Shown here piece by piece: positions 5,017 through 9,499 of a stretch of DNA of 9,499 bases (its first letter is position 1; each line of letters starts with the position of its first letter). Below the pieces are notes generated by a model, which had not been told where the DNA came from, did not search any database, and saw nothing but the letters and a program-made list of their open reading frames with translations. The stretch covers positions 1 through 9,499 of the forward strand of contig JABFVP010000006.1 of NCBI GenBank assembly GCA_013362725.1, read 5' to 3'. A program made the translations under genes and the position numbers. Source of the stretch: Cupriavidus sp. GTDB lineage: Bacteria > Pseudomonadota > Gammaproteobacteria > Burkholderiales > Burkholderiaceae.

Positions 5017-6789
5017 ATGCCTTTCGCCTTGCACGGCATCCCGGTCTCGCGCGGCGTCGCCATCGGGCGCGCGCACCTGCTTGCGCCCGCGGCGCTGGAC
5101 GTGTCGCACTACCTGGTCGATGAAGAGCAGCTCGACGCCGAGGTGGAACGGCTGCGCGCCGCGCGCGCCGCGGTGCGCGCCGAACTGGCGGCGCTCAAGC
5201 GCGACCTGCCGCGCGACGCGCCCGAGGAAATGGGCGCCTTCCTCGACGTGCACGCGATGATCCTCGACGACGAGGCGCTGGCGCGCGAGCCCGAGGCGCT
5301 GATCCGGGGCCGGCGCTACAACGCCGAATGGGCCCTGACCACGCGACTCGAAGAGCTGATGCGCCAGTTCGACGAGATCGAGGACGAATACCTGCGCGAG
5401 CGCAAGGCCGACATCCAGCAGGTGGTGGAGCGCATCCTGAAGGCGCTGGCCGGCGCCCCGGTGCTGGTGCCGGCGCCGGTGCCCGCGCTGGCCGCCGACG
5501 GCGAGCCCGCGCCCGGCGTGATCGTGGTGGCCCACGACATTGCCCCGGCCGACATGCTGCAGTTCCGCCACACCGTGTTCCACGGCTTTGTCACCGACTT
5601 GGGCGGGCGCACCTCGCATACCGCCATCGTCGCGCGCAGCCTCGACATCCCGGCCGCGGTCGGCGTGCAGAGCGCAAGCGAGCTGATCCGCCAGGATGAC
5701 TGGATCATCATCGACGGCGACGCCGGCCTGGTGATCGTCGACCCCACCGCCATCATCCTCGAGGAATACCGCCACCGGCAGAGCGAGCGCGTGCTGGAGA
5801 AGAAGCGCCTGCAGCGCCTGCGGCATACGCCGGCGGTGACGCTGGACGGGATCGAGATCGAGCTGCTCGCCAATATCGAGATGGCAGAGGATGCCGGCGC
5901 CGCGCTGGCCGCCGGCGCGGTCGGCGTCGGCCTGTTCCGCTCCGAGTTCCTGTTCATGAACCGGCGCGACGAGCTGCCGGGCGAGGAAGAGCAGTTCCAG
6001 GCGTACCGCGGCGCGGTCGACGCCATGCACGGGCTGCCGGTAACCATCCGCACCATTGATATCGGCGCCGACAAGCCGCTCGACGCCCGCGGCGACGGCC
6101 GCGCGGACGACTTCGAGACCGCGCTGAATCCGGCGCTGGGCCTGCGCGCGATCCGCTGGTCGCTGTCGGAGCCCGGCATGTTCCTGACTCAGCTGCGCGC
6201 CCTGCTGCGCGCCTCGGCCTTCGGCCCGGTGCGGCTGCTGGTGCCGATGCTGGCGCATGCCAGCGAGATCGACCAGACCCTGGCGCTGATCGCCAAGGCC
6301 AAGCGCCAGCTGGACGAGCGCGGCGAACCGTACGACCCCGGCATGAAGGTCGGGGCCATGATCGAGATCCCGGCGGCGGTGCTGCTGCTGCCGCTGTTCC
6401 TGCGCAAGATGGATTTCCTGTCCATCGGCACCAATGACCTGATCCAGTACACGCTGGCGATCGATCGCGCCGACAACGCGGTCGCGCACCTGTTCGACCC
6501 GCTGCATCCGGCGGTGCTGCAGTTGGTGGCGCGCACCATTCGCGAAGCCAACCGCGCCGGCGTGCCGGTGGCGGTGTGCGGCGAGATGGCCGGCGACCCG
6601 TCGATGACGCGGCTGCTGCTGGGCATGGGGTTGCGTGAATTCTCCATGCACCCGGCGCAGCTGCTGCGGGTCAAGCAGGAAATCCTGCACGCCAACTGCG
6701 AACGGCTGGAACCGCTGGTCGACCAGTTGCTGCAGGCCTACGATCCCGAGGAACAGGCCGCAGCCCTGCGGCAGCTCGCACGACCCTGA
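5017..6789 (+). CDS. ptsI: PTS enzyme I (PEP-protein phosphotransferase)
   Basis: Autophosphorylates with phosphoenolpyruvate and transfers the phosphate to HPr; first enzyme of the phosphotransferase relay, cytoplasmic. 590 residues, near the usual 570-590. The N-terminal HPr-binding domain comes first, then the phospho-histidine domain with GGRTSHTAIVARS and active His201. The C-terminal PEP-binding barrel carries GLFRSEFLFMNR (Arg308), RTIDIGADKPL (345-355), GAMIEIP (446-452), SIGTNDLIQY (469-478) and AVCGEMAGDP with Cys521 (E. coli Cys502). The ATG at 5017 has GGAG at 5007-5010, 6 nt upstream. The gene follows ptsH by 49 nt and closes the operon; its stop codon lies inside the stem of the first terminator. 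All catalytic residues I checked are present. Confidence 0.97.
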   Translation: MPFALHGIPVSRGVAIGRAHLLAPAALDVSHYLVDEEQLDAEVERLRAARAAVRAELAALKRDLPRDAPEEMGAFLDVHAMILDDEALAREPEALIRGRRYNAEWALTTRLEELMRQFDEIEDEYLRERKADIQQVVERILKALAGAPVLVPAPVPALAADGEPAPGVIVVAHDIAPADMLQFRHTVFHGFVTDLGGRTSHTAIVARSLDIPAAVGVQSASELIRQDDWIIIDGDAGLVIVDPTAIILEEYRHRQSERVLEKKRLQRLRHTPAVTLDGIEIELLANIEMAEDAGAALAAGAVGVGLFRSEFLFMNRRDELPGEEEQFQAYRGAVDAMHGLPVTIRTIDIGADKPLDARGDGRADDFETALNPALGLRAIRWSLSEPGMFLTQLRALLRASAFGPVRLLVPMLAHASEIDQTLALIAKAKRQLDERGEPYDPGMKVGAMIEIPAAVLLLPLFLRKMDFLSIGTNDLIQYTLAIDRADNAVAHLFDPLHPAVLQLVARTIREANRAGVPVAVCGEMAGDPSMTRLLLGMGLREFSMHPAQLLRVKQEILHANCERLEPLVDQLLQAYDPEEQAAALRQLARP

Positions 6790-6804
6790 CGCAATCAGGG
6801 TTTT
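6783..6804 (+). terminator. First terminator hairpin after ptsI, overlapping the stop
   Basis: ACCCTGA (6783-6789) pairs with TCAGGGT (6795-6801) around the 5-nt loop CGCAA; a T tract covers 6801-6804. The ptsI stop TGA (6787-6789) forms part of the left arm, so a terminating ribosome would disturb the stem. A second, much longer terminator follows at once. Confidence 0.6.
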
Positions 6805-6814
6805 CAGAGCCATA

Positions 6815-6874
6815 AAGGCGGCTGGCGCGGCACTTTTCCAAGCGGGAAAGTGCATCGCCGGCCGCCTTCTTTTT
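6815..6874 (+). terminator. Long intrinsic terminator after the PTS operon
   Basis: The outer stem pairs 6815-6827 with 6856-6868 (13 bp with one T-G pair). The inner stem pairs CACTTTTCC (6831-6839) with GGGAAAGTG (6844-6852), 9 pairs including one T-G, around a 4-nt loop. A 3-by-3 internal loop separates them. CTTTTT (6869-6874) follows. It separates the PTS operon from the iron genes. Confidence 0.9.
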
Positions 6875-6917
6875 ATGTCTTGTGACGCCTTGCCGACCTT
6901 CGTCGATGTGGCTTAAT

Positions 6918-6936
6918 GGGAATTGTTATCATTATT
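6918..6936. promoter_or_regulatory. Fur box upstream of bfd
   Basis: GGGAATTGTTATCATTATT on the + strand; its reverse complement matches the 19-bp Fur consensus at about 14 of 19 positions, including ATAATGATAA without a mismatch. It overlaps the -35 hexamer of the bfd promoter candidate, so Fur with iron would block transcription. Iron-repressed bfd is the known pattern in other proteobacteria. Confidence 0.75.
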
Positions 6937-6951
6937 GATCTCTGATATTCT
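6923..6951 (+). promoter_or_regulatory. Promoter candidate for bfd
   Basis: TTGTTA (6923-6928) and TATTCT (6946-6951) lie 17 bp apart, each matching 4 of 6 consensus bases. A start near 6958 would give a leader of about 45 nt. The -35 lies inside the Fur box. Confidence 0.5.
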
Positions 6952-6993
6952 GACGTTCATTCGCAGGGACATGCCGGTGTCCCGCGCCCCAAC

Positions 6994-7003
6994 GGAGGGA
7001 CTT
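6994..7003 (+). promoter_or_regulatory. Ribosome binding site deciding the bfd GTG start
   Basis: GGAGG at 6994-6998 is followed after 5 nt by GTG at 7004. This, and the match of the resulting N terminus (MYVCICN) to Bfd proteins, fixes the start at 7004 rather than at upstream in-frame start codons, which lack such a site. Confidence 0.85.
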
Positions 7004-7309
7004 GTGTACGTCTGCATCTGCAACCAGATCACTGATCGTGAGATTCACGGTGCCGCGCACCTGGGCGTCGAGACTCTAGACGAACTGGCTGAAACGCTCG
7101 GCGTCGGCACGTGCTGCGGCCGTTGCCGCGAGTGCGCGCAGCAGGTGTTGCAGGAAGGCGTGGCCGCGGTACGCAATGTCACGGTGGCGACTCTCGCCAG
7201 CATCCAGGTTGTGGAGATTTCTCCCTGTTCCGCTTCGGGCCCATGTACCATAATGGACACTCGGGACCCGGCAGTCGCGAACGACCAGCGCAAGGCGCTG
7301 GTGGCCTGA
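7004..7309 (+). CDS. bfd: Bacterioferritin-associated ferredoxin
   Basis: Small [2Fe-2S] protein that docks on bacterioferritin and passes electrons through its haem, releasing stored iron as Fe2+. The GTG start gives 101 residues. The four cluster ligands fall at the same numbers as in E. coli Bfd: Cys4 and Cys6 in YVCICN, Cys38 and Cys41 in CCGRC. The body aligns with the roughly 64-residue E. coli protein. Beyond it is a tail of about 37 residues with two further cysteines (Cys75 and Cys81 in SPCSASGPC) of unknown role; Cys37 and Cys44 flank the second ligand pair. A Fur box and promoter lie upstream and a strong terminator begins at the stop codon, so the gene is probably transcribed alone under iron control. 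The partner bfr is next. Confidence 0.93.
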   Translation: MYVCICNQITDREIHGAAHLGVETLDELAETLGVGTCCGRCRECAQQVLQEGVAAVRNVTVATLASIQVVEISPCSASGPCTIMDTRDPAVANDQRKALVA

Positions 7310-7350
7310 ACGCGCCCATGAACTGAAAGTTCAGTTCACGGCGCGTTTTT
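7309..7350 (+). terminator. Intrinsic terminator after bfd
   Basis: AACGCGCC (7309-7316) pairs with GGCGCGTT (7340-7347). An inner stem TGAACTGA (7319-7326) pairs with TCAGTTCA (7331-7338) around a 4-nt loop, and a T tract covers 7346-7350. It begins on the last base of the bfd stop codon and separates bfd from bfr. Confidence 0.88.
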
Positions 7351-7373
7351 GCGCATTCCTTTTTTCTGACTGC

Positions 7374-7402
7374 ACGGCGCATCGGCGCCGTTTCGTATTT
7401 TT
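7374..7402 (+). terminator. Second hairpin between bfd and bfr
   Basis: ACGGCGC (7374-7380) pairs perfectly with GCGCCGT (7385-7391) around the loop ATCG. An interrupted T-rich stretch (TTTCGTATTTTT, 7391-7402) follows. It could be a back-up terminator or a control element in the bfr leader; no clear bfr promoter was found in the 81 nt before bfr. Confidence 0.45.
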
Positions 7403-7420
7403 GCGCGGGCCCGATGCAAC

Positions 7421-7431
7421 AGGAGCCGCCA
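7421..7431 (+). promoter_or_regulatory. Ribosome binding site deciding the bfr start
   Basis: AGGAG at 7421-7425 lies 6 nt before the ATG at 7432. The upstream in-frame ATG at 7414 has no such site and would add six residues foreign to bacterioferritins, whose N terminus is MKGD. Confidence 0.85.
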
Positions 7432-7911
7432 ATGAAAGGTGACAAGAAGGTCATCCAGCATCTGAACGCCCAGCTCAAGAACGAGCTGACCGCGATCAAC
7501 CAGTATTTCCTGCACGCCCGGATGTATCGCCACTGGGGCCTGAAGAAGCTCGGCGAGGTGGAGTACAAGGAATCGATCGGCGAAATGAAGCACGCCGATC
7601 GCCTGATCGACCGCATCCTGATGCTGGACGGCCTGCCCAACCTGCAGGACCTGCACAAGCTGCTGCTCGGCGAAGACACCCCCGAGATGCTCAAGTGCGA
7701 CCTGAAGCTGGAACAGACCGCGCACACCACCGTCAAGGAAGGCATTGCCTACTGCGAATCGGTTGGCGATTACGTCAGCCGCGAAATTCTGGTCGATATC
7801 CTCACGGATACCGAGGAACATATCGAATACCTGGAAACGCAGCTCGACCTGATCGACAAGGTCGGGCTGCAGAACTACCTGCAGTCGCAGATGGAGCCGG
7901 GCGAGCAATAA
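7432..7911 (+). CDS. bfr: Bacterioferritin, haem-binding subunit
   Basis: Subunit of the 24-mer iron-storage shell that binds haem between subunit pairs. The 159 residues align without gaps to E. coli Bfr (158). The haem ligand Met52 is present (GEMKHAD), as are ferroxidase residues Glu18, Tyr25, Glu51, His54, Glu94 and His130. However, position 127, a bridging Glu in E. coli, is Thr (sequence DTEEH against DEEGH), and inner-surface iron residues His46 and Asp50 are Lys and Gly. Leu68 and Glu81, reported as Bfd-docking residues in Pseudomonas BfrB, are kept. This pattern suggests a subunit specialised for haem and Bfd contact that may need a second, ferroxidase-active Bfr encoded elsewhere. 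bfd lies just upstream behind terminators. Confidence 0.95.
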   Translation: MKGDKKVIQHLNAQLKNELTAINQYFLHARMYRHWGLKKLGEVEYKESIGEMKHADRLIDRILMLDGLPNLQDLHKLLLGEDTPEMLKCDLKLEQTAHTTVKEGIAYCESVGDYVSREILVDILTDTEEHIEYLETQLDLIDKVGLQNYLQSQMEPGEQ

Positions 7912-8105
7912 GCCGCCGTCTTCGGCGCGGCCGCTCCGAAGGGCGGCCCGCCCAGCGCGCGGCGCCGATCGGTGCCGCCTGGTTGCTCGCCGGGGTTGTT
8001 CGCTAACTGGCAGTAACCCTTCTCATTCCAATTCCTCTTCATCAAGGCGTCGCCGGCGGGGCCAAGGCTCCTGACCTGCCGGCGCGCCGCGCGGAGCCCA
8101 CCCCT

Positions 8106-9149
8106 ATGACCAGTCCCATCCGCCTGACGCAGTACAGCCACGGTGCCGGCTGCGGCTGCAAGATTTCTCCCAAGGTGCTCGACGTGATCCTGGCCGGCAG
8201 CGGCGCGCAGCACCTGGACCCGCGCCTGTGGGTTGGCAATGCCTCGCGCGATGATGCAGCGGTGTACGCGCTGGATGGCGCCGACGGCCAGCGTGGCGTG
8301 GTTTCGACCACCGACTTCTTCATGCCCATCGTCGACGATCCGTTCGACTTCGGGCGCATTGCCGCGACCAACGCGATCAGCGACATCTACGCCATGGGCG
8401 GCGACCCGCTGATGGCCATCGCCATCCTGGGCTGGCCGGTCAACGTACTGCCGCCCGAGGTGGCGCGCGAAGTGGTGGCGGGCGGGCGCCGCGCCTGCGA
8501 CGACGCCGGCATTCCGCTCGCGGGCGGGCATTCGATCGACGCGCCCGAGCCCATCTTCGGCCTGGCGGTGACCGGCCTGGTCGAGCGCGCGCACATGAAG
8601 CGCAACGACACCGCCACGCCCGGCTGCCGGCTCTACCTGACCAAGCCGCTCGGCATCGGCGTGCTGACCACGGCGGAAAAGAAGGGGCTGCTGCGCGCCG
8701 ACAACCGGCATCTGGCACGCGACTGGATGTGCGTGCTCAACAAGCCCGGCAGCGCCTTCGGGCGCTTGTCCGGCGTGCGCGCAATGACCGACGTCACCGG
8801 CTTCGGATTGCTGGGCCACCTGGTCGAGATGGCCGACGGCAGCGGCCTGACGGCGCGCATCGACTACGCCGCGGTGCCGGTCCTGGATGACGTGGCCGAC
8901 TACATCGGCCAGGGCTGCGTGCCGGGCGGCACCCAGCGCAACTTCGACAGCTACGGCCACCGCATCGCGCCGCTTGCCGAGGCGCAACGCGCGCTGCTGT
9001 GCGACCCCCAGACCAGCGGCGGTCTGCTGGTTGCGGTCGAGCCCGCCGGCGAAGCCGAGTTCCTGGCCGAATGCGAGCGCCTGGGGCTCGCGCTCGCCCC
9101 GATCGGCGAGATGGTGGCGCGCGCCGCGCTGGCCGTAGAGATCCGCTGA
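8106..9149 (+). CDS. selD: Selenophosphate synthase
   Basis: Makes monoselenophosphate from selenide and ATP, the selenium donor for selenocysteine and for 2-selenouridine in tRNA. 347 residues, typical for the family. The catalytic N-terminal loop SHGAGCGCKISP holds Cys16 and Lys19, matching E. coli Cys17 and Lys20; the active residue is Cys, not selenocysteine. Other blocks are NASRDDAAVY (45-54), STTDFFMPIVDDPFDFGRIAA in two parts (67-87), AMGGDPLMA (96-104), GGHSIDAPEP (140-149), TDVTGFGLLGHL (228-239) and DPQTSGGLL (300-308). GGAG at 8093-8096 lies 9 nt before the ATG. The stop overlaps the selU start (TGATG). No convincing promoter was seen in the 194 nt before it. Confidence 0.97.
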   Translation: MTSPIRLTQYSHGAGCGCKISPKVLDVILAGSGAQHLDPRLWVGNASRDDAAVYALDGADGQRGVVSTTDFFMPIVDDPFDFGRIAATNAISDIYAMGGDPLMAIAILGWPVNVLPPEVAREVVAGGRRACDDAGIPLAGGHSIDAPEPIFGLAVTGLVERAHMKRNDTATPGCRLYLTKPLGIGVLTTAEKKGLLRADNRHLARDWMCVLNKPGSAFGRLSGVRAMTDVTGFGLLGHLVEMADGSGLTARIDYAAVPVLDDVADYIGQGCVPGGTQRNFDSYGHRIAPLAEAQRALLCDPQTSGGLLVAVEPAGEAEFLAECERLGLALAPIGEMVARAALAVEIR

Positions 9150-9499
9150 TGCGCCCGCTGATGCGTCCAGATACCGCCGACTTCCGCAAACTGTTCCTCA
9201 GTGGCGTCGCCATGCTGGACGTGCGCGCGCCGCTGGAGTTCGCGCGTGGGGCTTTTCCCGGCGCGGTCAACCTGCCGCTGATGGACGATGCCGAACGCCA
9301 CGAGGTCGGCCTGTGCTATGCGCAGAAGGGCCAGCAGGCGGCGATCGAACTCGGCCACCAGCTCGTGTCCGGCCAGCGCAAGGCGGCGCGCATTGCCGCC
9401 TGGGCGGAGTTTGCGCGCGCGCATCCGGACGGCTACCTGTATTGCTTCCGCGGCGGCTTGCGCTCGCATCTGGTGCAGCAGTGGCTGCGCGACGCGGGT
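9149..9499 (+). CDS. selU: tRNA 2-selenouridine synthase (3' partial)
   Basis: Replaces the sulphur of 2-thiouridine at the wobble base (position 34) of certain tRNAs with selenium, using selenophosphate from SelD; also called mnmH or ybbB. The visible 117 codons are the N-terminal rhodanese domain: MLDVRAPLEFARGAFPGAVNLPL near residues 22-44 (given here in outline) and the active loop YCFRGGLRSH, whose Cys corresponds to the catalytic Cys97 of E. coli YbbB. The frame is open to the window edge; the C-terminal P-loop domain is outside. The ATG at 9149 overlaps the selD stop (TGATG), giving coupled translation; an in-frame ATG at 9161 is the alternative start. Confidence 0.93.
   Translation, partial: MRPLMRPDTADFRKLFLSGVAMLDVRAPLEFARGAFPGAVNLPLMDDAERHEVGLCYAQKGQQAAIELGHQLVSGQRKAARIAAWAEFARAHPDGYLYCFRGGLRSHLVQQWLRDAG

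Noticed and set aside
4879..6855. Very long minus-strand ORF (658 codons) opposite ptsI
   Set aside because: Mirror of ptsI produced by its strongly GC-biased third codon positions; the translation is low-complexity (Arg, His, Gln, Ala) and resembles no family, while the + strand encodes a complete enzyme I.
7912..8105. Promoter or terminator between bfr and selD
   Set aside because: The GC-rich stem GGCGCC/GGTGCC (7961-7976) lacks a T tract, and TTGTTC at 7996 and TTGCTC at 7983 have no fitting -10; nothing could be supported.
7875..8987. Minus-strand ORF opposite selD
   Set aside because: Antisense shadow, no domain recognised; selD with its Cys/Lys loop is on the + strand.

Overview
The window is a GC-rich, tightly packed chromosomal segment in which every recognisable gene is on the + strand. 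Protein families and gene order (amtB, a Thiobacillus-type gshA with gshB, an EIIA-Man/HPr/EI phosphotransferase cluster, bfd-bfr, selD-selU) point to a betaproteobacterium of the Burkholderiales, most like Cupriavidus/Ralstonia. This assignment rests on recognition of the proteins, not on a search. It looks like core chromosome: there is no transposase, integrase, phage gene, CRISPR array, tRNA or rRNA, and no compositional break.

Layout. (1) 3-1364: amtB ammonium channel, cut at its 5' end, closed by an intrinsic terminator at 1418-1442. (2) 1443-1922: the only long non-coding stretch. It holds two more terminator-like hairpins, mutually exclusive RNA stems around a possible 21-codon ORF, a promoter candidate with a 15-bp palindrome and, just before gshA, a 10-bp inverted repeat with a TACAAT -10 box. 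(3) 1923-4195: gshA and gshB, the two ATP-dependent steps of glutathione synthesis, 8 nt apart. (4) 4274-6789: EIIA-Man, HPr (overlapping by 32 nt) and enzyme I, followed by tandem terminators. No EIIB/EIIC permease is present, so this is probably a regulatory phosphorelay rather than a sugar importer. (5) 7004-7911: bfd behind a Fur box, then bfr, separated by one strong terminator and one further hairpin. (6) 8106-9499: selD and, overlapping it by one base, the start of selU, cut by the window end. Together these make selenophosphate and use it for 2-selenouridine in tRNA.

How the genes work together. Each block is a small self-contained module: nitrogen uptake, thiol redox buffering, carbon/energy signalling through PEP, iron storage and release, and selenium metabolism. 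Terminators mark three of the boundaries.

The most noteworthy points are the bacterioferritin, which keeps its haem Met52 but lacks ferroxidase Glu127 and inner-site residues His46 and Asp50, and the structured non-coding region before gshA, which may encode a small RNA or attenuator. I found no clearly undescribed multi-gene system; the rest is ordinary core gene content.
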